A stretch of DNA of 64,000 bases from Ascochyta rabiei (GCF_004011695.2 NC_082411.1:1410001-1474000), one strand, 5' to 3'. Counted from the first letter of the stretch, positions 12,440 to 24,696 are shown. The notes: generated by a model not told the origin, from the sequence alone. Numbers and translations: made by a program.

Positions 12440-13654
12440 TCATTCCGCTACTGCATGCTTCGTCTTCTGTCGTCGCTTGCCTTGCTCAAGCCTGGCTCCT
12501 CCATCACCCCAGAGTGACTTCTCTCTGTCGTTTTCGCATTTGCACATGCGTCTGCTTCTTAATGATGAGTCTAGCTGTTCCGTGCTGATGTGACGACAGT
12601 CGTCGCAGCAGCTTACGCCACCTTCTCGCTCACATGACTCACAAACCACAAGTACCAAATGACATCCCGCTACTCCGCACTTACCAAGGCGATCCTCCGA
12701 TTTCCCACAACTGTGACATGCCGAAACCGCGTCTTGAGCACCGATTGCGCCTCTTGCATCGAAAACGTAATTGCTTCCTTTGAAGAAGCTGTCCTGAGGC
12801 TGTTTCCTCCCCGCCTTGATCTCCTCTTGCATCCAGGTTTGATATGCTACGATGCCGCCATGTAGTGTGTACACCGGCGCATCACTGGTCCGCCCTCCCT
12901 TCACCAAGGCCTCCTGCATCCAGCGCGCACCCTTCTCGCACCGAATGCCGCCAGTACAATAAGTTGCTATCCCTTCCGGCTTCTTGTACAAATCGTTGCC
13001 CAGTACATGTCTCACAACATACCCGGGCCACTGACTAAACCTACGCACTGCAGGTCTTACAGCAACGGTTCCATCTCCAGTGACAAAGTACCCAATGCGG
13101 CTCTCATAGTGGTTTCGCACATCAATCAGTGGTATCTCGCCTGCTTGACACAGGTCATGAAACTGGGCAGGAGGTAGAGAAATGACATTCGACCACGATG
13201 AAGGGGCGTAGTTGGTGACACCCAGAGGTGTTATCTCGGCTGTGACTCTCACAGATGCCTTCTTATTGAAGGCGCACGCACATCCTGGTGTGGGTTTGAA
13301 GTACGCATCACACGCTGAGGGAGTGGATAAGTCGATGCCGGCGAACGACCAGTGTGCGCAGCACGCATCGATGTATTTGTTAATCGCAGAAGTCGTACCG
13401 CCTAGAGTGATGTTGAACCCTTCGTTTGCTATTCGGAACTTGCCTCCTATTCCAAGCTCGGATGTAAGCTGTTCGTGGAAGATGGCGAGGCTCTGAGTAT
13501 CATAGGTTTTGGGCGTGTGCGATGAGGGCAGAATTGGCGTGTTGGCCCAGTAGCGATAGAATAACAGGACGCTGCCACCTTCGTCTTGAGCTGGACACGT
13601 GCACGTGTATGTGACAGGGTCGGAGTTGTCCTGGGCGATAGTCGGATCGGTCAT
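12440..13654 (-). CDS. rhodanese-domain protein, TrhO/UPF0176-like (putative tRNA uridine hydroxylase)
   Basis: 404 aa from ATG 13654. The open frame reaches 14035 but the extra 127 residues are low-quality and upstream of the family's start; a Met at 13789 could give a longer targeted form. The N-terminal acylphosphatase-like half contains FYRYWANTP and GKFRIANEGFNITLGG. A rhodanese domain follows with PLIDVRNHYES and the active-site loop TYCTGGIRCEKGARW, whose first Cys is the expected catalytic residue. The tail is Cys-rich (CHSCG...CGVAGC...CESCE...CCDDC), probably binding zinc. This is the architecture of bacterial TrhO (YceA), which makes 5-hydroxyuridine at tRNA position 34; the same role in fungi is inference. 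Single exon. Frequent Cys pairs and the length fit fungal members. Confidence 0.8.
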   Translation of the reverse strand: MTDPTIAQDNSDPVTYTCTCPAQDEGGSVLLFYRYWANTPILPSSHTPKTYDTQSLAIFHEQLTSELGIGGKFRIANEGFNITLGGTTSAINKYIDACCAHWSFAGIDLSTPSACDAYFKPTPGCACAFNKKASVRVTAEITPLGVTNYAPSSWSNVISLPPAQFHDLCQAGEIPLIDVRNHYESRIGYFVTGDGTVAVRPAVRRFSQWPGYVVRHVLGNDLYKKPEGIATYCTGGIRCEKGARWMQEALVKGGRTSDAPVYTLHGGIVAYQTWMQEEIKAGRKQPQDSFFKGSNYVFDARGAIGAQDAVSACHSCGKSEDRLGKCGVAGCHLVLVVCESCEREGGVSCCDDCRHISTEQLDSSLRSRRMCKCENDREKSLWGDGGARLEQGKRRQKTKHAVAE

Positions 13655-14501
13655 TGTGCCGAAGGGAGCAGATGTGAGAAACAGTGATGTGACTGCGAAT
13701 TGTGCGTGGCCACGTGGCGCAGCTTTGGCCCAGCCACATCTCCTCGGACCGAATGCGAGATTGTTCAAAATTTGTCGCACGCGGAACCTGACCGCGCACT
13801 CACACCATTCGCTGCTCATTTCGGCAACATGCATAGATCTTCTTGATCTGCGCTGTTGAAGCACCCACCACAAGTTTGTTCCACGGGTACGGTGGAATGG
13901 AACCACACGTGGAGCGTCGATCGCCCGAATATCGCCGAGTATCGCACTGCAGGTGTGACGACGGGTGGAAAGCTCCGCTGCATCTGCATCGTCTATCACC
14001 ACGCGAGTTTGAGGTGACTCGCAAAAGCTCCGCATGCTGCAGTGCGCCTGGAAACGTCACTCGAATTCCACCACTGTCGGACATATGCCGAAACCTTACC
14101 GCGGTGACGGCCGCCTCGCTTACAGTGACGCGTGGCCACGAGTCACGCATGGTAGGTTTAACCTTTCGGCACGCTTCCTAGCATGTTTCCACATCTTTCG
14201 ACTTTGGTCCGGATATCCACATGCCGATTTTCACGTGAATCAAGGGAGTGGAGACGCGAAAGGGGGTTGGGAGTGTCGCTTTTGCCAGAGTCAGGCGTGC
14301 GCATGAGATGAAGACGACATGACAGAGGCTGAAGACAAGGCAACAAACCAGGACCCCCCACTGGTTCAATGTGCTTTGTGCGAGGAACTTGATGGTTAGA
14401 ATAGCAATGAGCGATGAGACTGTATATGTATGATGTGAAGTAAACTTATGTGTCGATTCTACTAGGCTCAGGTTTTGAAGCAGCCACAATAAACATTAGG
14501 A
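13655..14501. other. intergenic between rhodanese gene and receptor gene
   Basis: 847 bp upstream of the rhodanese gene and downstream of the receptor gene. Overlapping short open frames on both strands show no domain, signal peptide or biased composition. No repeat or RNA gene was seen. Confidence 0.5.
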
Positions 14502-16001
14502 TTACCGCTTGTTCTTCTCCTCATGACTGACTAAACTGGCCTCATCCGTGTCACCGTGACTTCGCTGCACTGTGTAGCTCGTTTTGACCGTGATACCATC
14601 TCCCCGATCAAAGACGCCGCTTCCTGGACTCGATATAGCAGTACCATTGTATCGAGGCTTCTTGCTCTGGCTCTGGCTCTGGCCAGCAACATTCCCCAGC
14701 TCGTTGCTGCTGCCATAGTTGTAGTATTTGTTTCTTGACCGAGCTGAGGATCCACCGAGGATGGGAAAGAGCTTGACAAGAAGTAATCGAAGAGTCGGCA
14801 AACAGGCGCTATTGTCATAATAAGTATACGCATACGCATTAAAGTCAACGGATGCCAGTAACTTACCACATGATTCCCACACAGATCTCGATGGTGCTCC
14901 AGACCGAAACATCGTAGAATCCCCAGCTTGCGTTCGAAGAAGCAGCAAAATGCACCAACGCCTGCAACCGAAGGATGCTAACGACTGTCACGAAGGTTCC
15001 GAGGCAGAACATAAGTGCAACAGCAACCTTTTTCTTCCAGTGTAACTTCAGCCCCCATAACTGCCAAAGAGGAATGCCGAGGATCCAGAAGTCCAACGCA
15101 ATGCTGATTGCCGCGTTACTTGCAGTGATGGCATTGATGTCTAAACAGCTCCCCTCGTGCAGTCCGTCCCACTTCTGCCAGAAGTAGTGGATGGGCTGGC
15201 ACTGGAAAATGGCTGTAATGACGAAGGCGACACCCCACAGTGCTACGAACACCACAGTACCCCACAGAAGTCTCTGCACTTCTTTGCTCGGAAATACACG
15301 AATGTAGAAGAAGACGAGCGACAGCTTTAAAAGCATAACCTGAGTGAAATACAGCGACGCCATGATGTAGAAGTACTTCAACATCTCGGTGATTTGCTGA
15401 GGCTTTAGGGTCCAGATATCCTGCCCAAGGCCATTCTTCACAGTTCCATATACAGTGATAATGGCACTAGGGATCGCGGAGATGAGCGTGACAAGGACGC
15501 ACCAATCGTCGTAACCAAAGTCCATTCGCGAGACTGTGGCTTTGAACATGAAGCGGATGGCGACAAAAGCTCCAGCGATAACGATCATGACATTCGACAA
15601 AACAACATAGTCCTGACCATGATTGCGAACAGGTGTGCCGCAGTTGGTGAGGCTGATGTTGCGTGTCACTGGCATTGTCAGAGCATATTCTACGTGAACC
15701 GCGATCGATCGGTACATACTCAACGACTCAGGAATGGTGCAGGTCGTGGCGACGCATGCTGTAACGTTGCCTTGGAAAACGGGGTTTGTGCAAATACATG
15801 CTTGGTCGGTGGGCGTGCAGGTGTTTGTTCCAAAAGCAGTCTTGAGGCACAGTTGCTGGGGCCTGTAAGTGCTGTACGAAGTAGGCGGAGATGGAACCAG
15901 GTTGGTGGACTCACAGCACACGGCGGCAATTTCGACTGTGCGAATGTCGTTGCACACAAGCTTAAGAATAGGAGTAGCAATGCTTGGACGTGAGCCCTCA
16001 T
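14502..16001 (-). CDS. CFEM-domain Pth11-like seven-transmembrane receptor
   Basis: Three exons: 16001-15915, 15855-14867, 14808-14502 (introns of 59 and 58 nt, GTGAGT...CCCCAG and GTAAGT...AATAG), giving 460 aa. A signal peptide (MRAHVQALLLLFLSLCATTFA) leads into an eight-Cys CFEM domain at about residues 25-90 (LPPCAQLCLKTAFGTNTC, then TPTDQACICTN). Splicing exon 1 to exon 2 creates the C-A-Q-x-C core, which supports the intron. Seven hydrophobic segments follow, beginning VVLSNVMIVIAGAFVAIRFM and ending at the exon 2-3 junction (STIEICVGIMC|ACLPTL). The cytoplasmic tail is rich in Gly, Ser and Gln. Pth11 of Magnaporthe is the model: a plasma-membrane G-protein-coupled receptor that senses surface cues. 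Ligand unknown. Confidence 0.88.
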
Positions 16002-16689
16002 GTTGACGCCGGCTTGAAGCTGAGCTTCCAGAGAAAGTCGCGTGGTGAGCTGAAGTTCCGCAATCTGCGAGACAACAAGTATTGATCAGTGTGCATCAGT
16101 CAAAGTTCCAGACTGCCAGTCGGATCATGGATTGCGAAAGGTGTGATAAGCGCAGGGATCAACCGCATAGTTTATACTCGAGCATCCTGTATGATTCAGC
16201 GCACGAGTCGTGCGATTACCGTGCGCCTACGTTTGGGTACCCTGCCGAGAGTAGTAGCACAGCCAAGACGTTTCGATAGCGCAACAGGCCGCCCGACACA
16301 ATGCAAGTGTCCGCGAGTAGATGTCACTGGGTACCACCGAATAGCATGAGCATTGACAGGCATATCGCTGCAGAACCGTCGATTGTCGTGGTGAAGACTT
16401 GGCTAAATAGGTGGGGAGGCCGCTCGCTAAAGGCGCCACCTGCGGAAGGCTGCCGGACGGCGAGGGTACGGCGTGAACAGGCAGACCAAGCTGCAGTCAG
16501 CAATCGCACGTGTGCTACCCAGACTCGTCAGGCTACTGCTTCAGGATCAGCAATTACGCAACAGAGGATTCGCGCGTGGACTGGCCATTGCAAGAAATCT
16601 CCACAGTGCACACCTTCTTCATTGAGCAAAGCCCCGTAGGAATCATTCCCCATCGGTTTCCTGACACGCGGACATGCGCGTGCTGCCAC
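16002..16689. other. intergenic upstream of receptor gene
   Basis: About 690 bp between the receptor start and the second pogo element; it includes the receptor promoter. Several short open frames overlap on both strands but none has a recognisable start context or motif. Confidence 0.5.
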
Positions 16690-16691
16690 TA

Positions 16692-18819
16692 CCGTGTCCG
16701 TGCGCGCAACGACCGGAGTCGCGCAACAACCAAAAACCACCTTAACGCTCAAAATTAGATAAGGCTATAGAGCCACCCACAACAGCTATTATTTTATAAT
16801 TTTGTAGTATAGTACTAATTAATTACTTGCAAAAAAGATGTACTATTTGAATTTGGCTAGTAACTTGACGTTGCGGCTACGTGATGTGGTTTTAAGTAGG
16901 GGAGCTAGGGACGGCGATGGGGGACTACAACCACCAACATCATCCCCAGGACCACGTTTTTAACGCTTTTTTAGCTAGGTTGCTTATAAAGCTTTCTTTT
17001 TACCCTTTAAGGTAATTATATTGCTTTTACAGCGTTAAGCTCTTATTATTAACGCTGCTTTTTAGCCTTCTGTTTAGCCTTCTAATTTGCTGTATTAGCC
17101 TTCTCCTTCTTACGTACCACCTTAGCTGCCTCTTACGCTACACGCCTCTCCTCCTTCTCCTTCTCCTTAACCAGCTTCTTAGCAGCTGCTACTTCCTTAC
17201 TAGTAGCTTTTCTAAGCCTCTCCTCCTTCTTCTTACGTTGTCTAACTTGCTTACAGAAGCGTGCTTTATTAACCTTTCTAGGTAACTAGAACACTGCACT
17301 ACTATAGTACTCCTGCTGTTGCTATAAGTCTAAGGTTTTGCTCTTCTTTTTGTGCTTCTTCTGCGTCTTTAGAGTCTTTTTAAGGCTATCTATCTTATAC
17401 TAGAGGAGTAAGGTTTTAACTAAGATATAGTAGATTAATTATCTTATCTTTTTAATATTACTCTTACTCTAGTTTTTAACTACACGCTGCAACAACGTCT
17501 CTATTTTAAGCTAATCCTTGTTGCTATAAACAGACAATAAGGACCTATCTAAATCTAAGCTCTCTAGTGTTTTAACAAAGCAGTAGAGGATAACGTTAGG
17601 ATTAAGTAGATAGATACCTGTTGCCTTAAAGGACTTAAGTATTAGCTTTTTAGTAAAGCTACACATCTATACTGGCTAGAATAGGTAGAAGAAGTCTACT
17701 CTAGTAATAGGTGCGTTGTTTTAAGCCTTATAGATGTATGTTATAACTGCTTTTAAGTATACTATTAATAGAGGCTTAAATAGTACTATATTAAGTAGCT
17801 AGAGCGTTTAGGTTAAGTAAGGAGGAAGGACAGCTAGAAGGATCTTGTAGTTATTATAGTACTTAATAAAGTCTATTGTTATATAGGATCTGTGGCTATC
17901 TAGTATTAAAAGCCTCTACTTTCTTTGTGCTTTCTCCTTAGTATAGTAATTAAACACCTGCTTAAGCTAGGTAAGGCCTATATCCCTATTTGTCTACCCT
18001 AAGAGAGATAATGTAACTATTATAGAGTGTTTTTCTAGCTTAATTTTAGCTACCTAGTCTAATTTAATACTAGCGTTAGCTAACTTATAGATAATGCCTA
18101 GTAGTAGTACTGTCCTATTACTATACACACACGCTATAAGCGTCTGCTAAGCTTAGTTACTATCCTAGATAGATGCTTTAATCTCTCTCTTTATCTATAT
18201 ACACTTGCTAAATATATGTTTTATCCTGCCTATAATGCTAATTATAAAGCCCTTCTTATCTATATTATATATGTAGTAACTCTTAATAGAGTATTTAGAG
18301 ATTTTATACTGTAGTAGGTTAAAGTAGAGTATATATTTATTATAGGAATTAGTGTTATAACATAGTTAATCTATCCTAGTAGAGTAACGTAAGATAAGAT
18401 AGATAGAGTACTTATTAATAAAGTAGGTAACCTAGCTCTTACTAACTGGATTTTAAGCCACTAGCAACGCAAAATTCTGGATTATCTCTCTAGTAGGTAG
18501 TAAGTAACAAGTACTAAGTAACTCTATATACTTTATAAGCTCTATCTCCTGTTATAGCGTTAAACGTTGCTGGTTGATGTCCTTAGTCTCCTAGGAGTCC
18601 TAAACGTGCTTGTGTCTCTAAGCTAGAGTTACGCAGTTAACGCTGAACCTAGTAGCAAAATACTAATACACAAGTTTTTTACCTAGTTTTAGCGCATTAA
18701 TTGCTGTAAGCGCTTTGTTAATAGCTGCTATAGTTGTTAAGTTACAACGCGTCAAAGTATGGTGTAGTTGTGATGATTCGGTCGTTGCGCGACTCCGGTT
18801 GTTGCGCGCACGGACACGG
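16692..18819 (-). mobile_element. second pogo-type DNA transposon, 2128 bp, RIP-mutated
   Basis: Inverted ends start ccgtgtccgtgcgcgcaac at 16692 and finish with the complement at 18819. Identity extends over about 45 bp with two transitions, and TA flanks lie at 16690-16691 and 18820-18821. As in the first element, the TIR holds a doubled core (cgcgcaac followed by accg, twice). The outer 60-80 bp are GC-rich and nearly unmutated, while the interior is AT-rich with many stops. The minus strand codes a CENP-B/DDE transposase relic. No sequence similarity to the first element's ends, so these are different families. Confidence 0.9.
17030..18600 (-). pseudogene. pogo-type DDE transposase relic
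   Basis: Minus-strand relic. The first catalytic Asp is in an N-I-D-K-K-G-F box (Asp codon 18258-18260), followed by GRIKHIFSK. The second is in LLILDSHRSY (Asp 17898-17900), followed by ITIDFIKY and LAVLPPYLT. At the third site the family Asp is Asn (17790-17792) before IVLFKPL. The C terminus is a charged coiled coil (AAAKKLVKEKEKEERR) near 17100-17210, typical of fungal pogo transposases. Stops lie where Gln, Trp or Arg are expected. Limits are approximate. Confidence 0.75.
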
Positions 18820-18821
18820 TA

Positions 18822-19339
18822 GCTGCAAATCCTACTATTTCATGGTTGCAGAACGGCCTCTGCTCGCGGAGGATCTTCCCCCCAGCATTAGTCCAGGGCC
18901 CCATTGAACGCTATTGGCCTCTCCACCGGGCGGCCTTAAAATCCCGTTCCCAAAGACCCTGCGCTACCGGCCGTATTACCGAGAGAAGAGTCGACCAGCA
19001 TTCCGCAGTGGCGCCCCCGTCAGTAGCCAAATGTCTGCGGCCAACGATTGCCGTAAAGACGTTGACAGCCTGGAAACCGCAACAGTAGTTCTGGATGCTG
19101 CCGCTTCCTGGTGGACCTCCACCGGCGCTGCATTCTACAAGAGGTAACAGTCCCTCACAAACTTTCCACCCAGATGTTCTGCTTCGAGATGGCCTCCGAA
19201 ATGGGGCATGACACTGCAGTGGCTTGTGGCGAGACTTTGAAATCGAAAAAGGGGACATGTAGGGACTATATATGAGGCCGTGAAGTTGTCTTCTTGGTAT
19301 CATCACCACCGGCTGAAGCTTCCTTAGTCTTTCGGCAAG
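18822..19339. other. promoter region of the flavin oxidase gene
   Basis: 518 bp between the second pogo element and the oxidase start. A TATATAT box lies at 19267-19273, about 67 nt before the ATG. Open frames on both strands look incidental. Confidence 0.5.
19267..19273 (+). promoter_or_regulatory. TATA box of flavin oxidase gene
   Basis: TATATAT, about 67 bp upstream of ATG 19340, in otherwise mixed-composition DNA. Spacing suits a transcription start near 19300. Confidence 0.55.
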
Positions 19340-21143
19340 ATGAAGCTCCTATTTATCGCAAAGCTCATCTGGGCAATGCTCTTGGCGAAGCTGGGAGGTG
19401 CTCAGAACAATAAGAAGTGTCTCGCCCTACCTGGCGACGCTGACTGGCCGAATGCTGAGGTCTGGTCAACGTTGAACGAAACCGTCAATGGCAAGCTCGT
19501 TGCGACTGTCCCTATTGGCTCGCCATGTCACGATCCAACCTACGATGCCAGCGCTTGCGATGCACTCAAGGCGGCATGGACCAACCCTCTGACACAGTGA
19601 GTACGCTTAAGCACCAACGACTTTTCGGCAACTAACAGTGACAGCACTGTCTCATCTCACTCCATTATGCAGGCGTACTTTGCCAACCAGACCTGCGACC
19701 CTTTCTCTGACCGCAGCATACCTTGTACGCTTGGCAACTACGTCTCATACTCAGTCAAGGTCACTGACGCCTGGGACATCATCGCGGCCCTTGAATTTGC
19801 AAAAGCTGAGAATGTACGAATTCTGGCTCGCAACACTGGACACGACTTCCTTGGACGATCGACTGGTGCTGGAGCACTCGCAGTCTGGACTCAGGGCCTC
19901 AAGAACATCACATTTGGCCAATGGTCTGACAAGTACTACACTGGCCCCTCAGTCACCGTAGGTGCTGGCGTCATCGGTTACGAGCTTGTCGAGGCTGCAA
20001 ACAATCAAGGCCTTACTGTTATGTCTGGAGAATGTGCCACTGTCGGTCTTGCAGGTTTCACTCAAGGTGGAGGTAAGACGATTGTTCTGTCTGAACACTA
20101 TACACCTGTAGCCGTACTAACAGTTTACAGGCCATTCAATCCTCAGCAACCAGTTTGGTCTTGCTGCTGATCAGACTCTCTCCTTCGAAGTTGTCACAGC
20201 AGAGGGCGAGCTCGTCACTGCTTCACCGACTGAGAACTCCGACCTTTACTGGGCTTTGTCCGGTGGTGGTGGCGGTACGTACGGCATAATCGTATCGTTG
20301 ACCGTCCGTGCGTACGAGTCCAAGACAGTCGGCGGCGCTGCGATGCAACTTCTTGCTTCATCGACTACGCCCGAGAACTACGCTGCCGTTACAGCAAAGT
20401 TCGTCGAACTCCTGCCAGCTATGATCGATGCCGGAGCCATGGTTGTCTTCCTCATTAGCACCCAGTACCTCGTTATCAAGCCTCTCACCGTCTGGGACTC
20501 ATCCGCGGCCAAGGCTAAGGAGATTCTCACGCCTTTTTCTGACTACCTCGTTACGCTTGGCATCACGCCCCCAATTGCCTACAGCGAGCTCTCATACCGC
20601 GATCATTACGACCATTATCTTGGCCCCCTCCCTCAGGGCAGCTTCGAAGTCAACCGTTACCAGTTCGGTGGCCGTCTGATCCCCCGCTCAGTCTTCCAGA
20701 ACAGTACCGTAGAGCTGAACAAGGTGCTCTCTGAGCTTGTCAAGGAGGGTGTTCTCCTGGCTGGTAGCTCAGCCAACTACGCAAAGCGCGCCAACACACC
20801 TGACAATGCCGTTCTTCCGGCATGGCGCGACGCCATCACCCAGCTCCAGCTCATCACCAACTGGAACAGCACCGCACCCTGGACAGACATGGAAGCCGCC
20901 CAGGCCAAGATGACCAACGTGTTAATGCCGAAGATCGAGGCTGTTACCCCCGGCAGTGGCTCGTACATGAACGAGGCCGACTTCCAACAGCCGAACTGGC
21001 AGGCCACCTTCTATGGCTCCAACTACAACAAGCTGAAGCAGATCAAGAACAAATACGATCCCAAACACGTCTTCTACAACCTCAAGAGTGTTGGTAGTGA
21101 GGCATGGACTGTAGGCAAGGACGGCAGGATGTGCCGCGCGTAG
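19340..21143 (+). CDS. secreted FAD-linked oxidase, BBE-like
   Basis: Exons 19340-19596, 19639-20072, 20131-21143; introns of 42 and 58 nt. 567 aa. A signal peptide is present (MKLLFIAKLIWAMLLAKLGG). The FAD-binding PCMH domain has ILARNTGHDFLG, whose His is the usual 8-alpha attachment point, and SGECATVGLAGFTQGGGHS, whose Cys matches the second (6-S-cysteinyl) attachment, so a bicovalent flavin is likely. A glycine run (SGGGGGTYGI) follows. The C terminus has the BBE segment (YDPKHVFYNLKSVG). Relatives oxidise sugars, alkaloids or polyketides extracellularly with release of peroxide; the substrate here is unknown. It stands alone, with no biosynthetic cluster nearby. The third exon joins in the middle of GGGHS, which confirms the splice. 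Confidence 0.9.
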
Positions 21144-21909
21144 AGCTTGTAGCTTATCAGTGGTCTTGCCTCTTGTGCGAGGGAAATCACTCGGTTTAGT
21201 TCTCGTACATATTATTCTAGCATAGCGCATCAGTGCGCTCTTTGGGCCAAGTACCACATCCAGACTCTTGCAGATACCCAGAGATCAATACATCTCCATG
21301 TATGCCTGCACCCACACGAAGAAGTTCTGCAAAAGTGAGTAAAGCAGCTTCTTGCACTCTACGTGAGCTCCGAGTGCGTTCAGTCCCAGTCCTCAATCAC
21401 CAGGGCCGAGGCCAGCAGATCCCAGAATCTCTTTCGAGGGCCCATTCGCTCGATCACCCTGCTTGACATTGAGGGCAACATGGCGGTACTCGCAAGCATC
21501 GTTCTTATATATCTTCCCAGAATCACTTGACTTCCGATGATGGCGAACGTCAGTGTTAGTTCATCGGCGAGCGTGTCTAAGAGCGGACCATGTTGAAGAC
21601 ATCACGATAGCTGTTAAGTGCTTATGCCAGTACTCTAATTACAATTGAATGAACTTCAAGCTATCTGAAAAGACTAAACTTGCAGCGACCATAGGCGTTC
21701 GGAAAAGGGCTTCGTGCCGAAGCTAGTACGTCCGTCCGACTCCAGAACACATCGAAACCTGGTCGAAGATGAAGGTAAAGCCACCTGTGTCCGGGTTTAT
21801 CCCTTATCTTATCCAGATCGCTCTGCACCGTCTAATTAGGAGAGGACCTGTATGGACACCTCCACACCTGTATTTGGAAGCCGAAAGACTGTTCGCGTTT
21901 TTGGCAAGC
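21144..21909. other. intergenic, 766 bp
   Basis: Downstream of both flanking genes (convergent). I see no coding frame with support, no repeat and no RNA gene. Confidence 0.5.
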
Positions 21910-22497
21910 CTACTTTCCAGCCTTATACACCGCATTATCTTCATGCGATTCTCCCGCAAAGTACGTGCCCTCAATTTCCCGCTCGACGGCATCCAGCATT
22001 ACCATCTTCTCCTCACATGCCTGCTTCTTCTCCAACATTTCCTTCCTGAGTTCGGAAATGGTAGCGCTAAACCCATCAAGGGCGTCCAACAGCGCAAGCG
22101 TGGTTTGGATTGTATCGAAATGATCTTCAACGGACGTCTTGGCTTCGTCTAGTGTAGCATGGACGAGTTCAAGAGGGGAAAAGGTACTGATCTCAAGGTC
22201 GAGTGAAGTCAGTGTCTCTGTCAATGAGGCGGTGTCGATCGGTGAAGGAGTATCGATATTATTTTCTTCAGCAATATCCTGTAGACCAAAAGGCTCGGGC
22301 GTCCTTGGTGGAGGTGCGAATGTTTTGATAAAAGGTTGTTGATTGTTGTAGATACCTCCCAACTCCGGGTCGTCATGTACAGACATGCCAGCGAGCTTTG
22401 TACGTGACTTCCCGAGGCCAAGCGGCATGGCGCCTTCGCTTACGTTGTCTCGTGGGCCGTACCGGAATATGTGACGCAGCAGATCACGGGTCGACAT
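21910..22497 (-). CDS. small conserved-looking coiled-coil protein, function unknown
   Basis: 195 aa, single exon, ATG 22497. I do not recognise a family. Residues 1-25 are basic and possibly amphipathic (LLRHIFRYGPRD). The middle (residues 50-110) is Pro/Ser/Thr-rich and acidic, and the last 80 residues are strongly helical with heptad-like spacing (SELRKEMLEKKQACEEKMVM) and end KAGK. No signal peptide or membrane segment. Base and codon use match the neighbouring genes, and the frame is long relative to local noise, which supports a real gene. The basic N terminus could be a mitochondrial presequence; this is a guess. Confidence 0.6.
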   Translation of the reverse strand: MSTRDLLRHIFRYGPRDNVSEGAMPLGLGKSRTKLAGMSVHDDPELGGIYNNQQPFIKTFAPPPRTPEPFGLQDIAEENNIDTPSPIDTASLTETLTSLDLEISTFSPLELVHATLDEAKTSVEDHFDTIQTTLALLDALDGFSATISELRKEMLEKKQACEEKMVMLDAVEREIEGTYFAGESHEDNAVYKAGK

Positions 22498-23696
22498 GGC
22501 GATCTGAAAAATGCGTATGAGATTGTGTATGGGGTTTGGATCGAGGAGAGGCGAAAGGGTGGCGAGGTGTGGAGAGTGGGGTGTTTACGCGCAAACGAAG
22601 AACGGAGGTGAAGGAGGCTCTCATCCGCAACATCGGTTCTGGTTCTAAATCTGCCGGTTGAAAATGACGATAAAATCATATGAGGCTCGGTTATGAAATC
22701 ATTGCTCGTGTGTCTGAGGTCAGTTTAATAGATGAGGACAGCCTCATGAAAAGCGGCCTGAGAGGCGCTCACCGTGGTTGAAAACTCTCACTGTACTTCC
22801 AATATTTGTACAGTTACATGATTCTGTTACTGTGCAAGCGTAAAATTAAAGAGCTCCAGTACGGGAGGCTACCGCTCAAAGTTGTATGTGGTCATATATC
22901 AGGTCAGACTCGTTATTTTCAGGCAGCTTTTTTTGGACCTTCAAAAGACAAGATGGAGATATGGATATAGCGTCAGCTACTCCCGAGGACAGTGACTATG
23001 GTTCGTCTCCTTGAGTATGGCGAGGTTTACTTCAACTCGCTGATGAGCTGAGGACTGATTCATCACGCCTAGCCCGAGTGCGTGGCGCCTGTGAGTTGGC
23101 GCAGTATCACGCCACGATTGTAAAACCGGAGGATGAGATTCAGAGGTCTGATAATGATAAGATGAAAGTGAAGGCGGACTTTGAAGCCAGGCGGCAGGCA
23201 GGTTCATGTCCGTCAGGTTTCACTGCCAAGACGCTAGTGGAACATAGTCTTTGGCCCCCACTCACGTCCGCAGGTGCGCCCTCTTAACTCATTGTTGAAA
23301 TTTCTTAAGATTACGATGACCGCAAAAGCTGCAAAGACGACATCTCTATGCCGATGTTGTACGAACCTGGTTTGTTGTATGAGAGGTACCGTCACAACGG
23401 TGTGAACAGACAGACCCTCGACGGCTCAGGCTGCACGATGCATCTTTACACTCATGCTTACGCTCCGTGCTGACTGCTTTAAATTCGGACAGGTTTCTCA
23501 GTGTTACACCGTCATATCTGGGGTCCCAAGCTCACACCGTTGGCCAATCCTTGTCTTGAATGTACATGCCCGAGTAATTTCTTGTAACCCCCAACATGGT
23601 TGAGCGGTAACGCCGGGGAGGCACTTATGAGTACGCGAAATCAAGTTCTTAGCCTTACAGCCCCTGTTGGGCGTGCATGATTGCGGAATGAGAGTG
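22498..23696. other. intergenic, about 1.2 kb
   Basis: Divergent region between the coiled-coil gene and the Cys-rich membrane protein gene, so it should hold both promoters. No supported coding frame, RNA gene or repeat seen. Confidence 0.5.
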
Positions 23697-23702
23697 TATA
23701 TA
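23697..23702 (+). promoter_or_regulatory. TATA box of Cys-rich membrane protein gene
   Basis: TATATA at about 73 bp before ATG 23775, at the usual distance for a fungal TATA promoter. Confidence 0.5.
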
Positions 23703-23774
23703 GACACATCCCACAATATTTGTGGGCGTTTCTATCCTCATCCAGCCCAGGGTTAACATTCATAACACGAAACA

Positions 23775-24696
23775 ATGTCCATTCTGTTTCTTTCCTCGAT
23801 ACTTTTCAGCGTCCTAATCGCCACGGTCTTAGCAGATTGCCGCCACCCAAACGGTCTGCTGCAGACAGATCCATACCATGCGCCCTGCAGCGATGTTCTC
23901 AAAAATCCTCTCAACACTATGTGTTGCGCAATCGATCGCCCAAATCCTAATGGAGGATATTCTACGAACGGATATAACGCAGACGTCTGCTTGCCGAATG
24001 GACTTTGTCAGCAGAGCTGGAAAACGAGTGAGGACAGTAAGGTGACGGTTGAATACTACAGAGAAGAATGCACTGTCAAAGATTGGACAAATGGCAAGTG
24101 CCTGAGTGTATGCTTGTCTAATAGCGTACGTTGTCGTTTTACAAGACCTACTGAACCAGGCGTTTGACATGCAACAGGTTAGTAGCAACGTCTTCATGAC
24201 ACCTTGCGACGACACTGCGAACTCCACAAAATGGTGTTGTGGCAAAAACAGAGACTGCTGTTCAGGCGATGTCGGAGTTGTGACACTTGAGCAAACGTTC
24301 TTGGGTATGGCTGCGACTTCGGCGACGTTACTGTCTTCTTCAGTGACTGCATCTGCCTCCATATCCACAACATTCTCAGAAATCTCATCTACTGGGACAT
24401 CATCTCCTGTCAAGTCACTTGGTTCAGCTTCGCTCCCAGGCGGAGTGATCGCTGGTATTGTTGTAGGAGCACTGGCCGGCATATCGCTCATCGGAGTCGC
24501 TTGGTTTTTCGTTGCGCGCCGACGTCTGTCTACCGCTTCAACACCGCTGGCTCATGTTGAGGGAATTTATCAGGTTGACGCACCTAAGATATGCTATGCG
24601 CACGAGGCTGACGGAATCGAATCACAAATCTCCGAAATTTCAGCTGCGAACAACAAAGATCACGATGGAAAGATCAGGGTACATGAGATGCAGTAA
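23775..24696 (+). CDS. Cys-rich single-pass surface protein (Mid2/WSC-sensor-like layout)
   Basis: Two exons, 23775-24125 and 24178-24696, with a 52-nt intron (GTACGT...CAACAG). 289 aa. Signal peptide (MSILFLSSILFSVLIATVLA); an extracellular Cys-rich domain of about 130 residues with MCCAID, DVCLPNGLCQQSW and, across the splice, CDD...WCCGKNRDCC; then a Ser/Thr-rich stalk (about residues 165-215) likely O-glycosylated; one membrane span (GVIAGIVVGALAGISLIGVA) followed by RRR; and a cytoplasmic tail of about 55 residues. The layout is that of fungal wall-stress sensors. The CLPNGLC motif occurs in many unstudied fungal surface proteins. Ligand and role unknown. Confidence 0.8.
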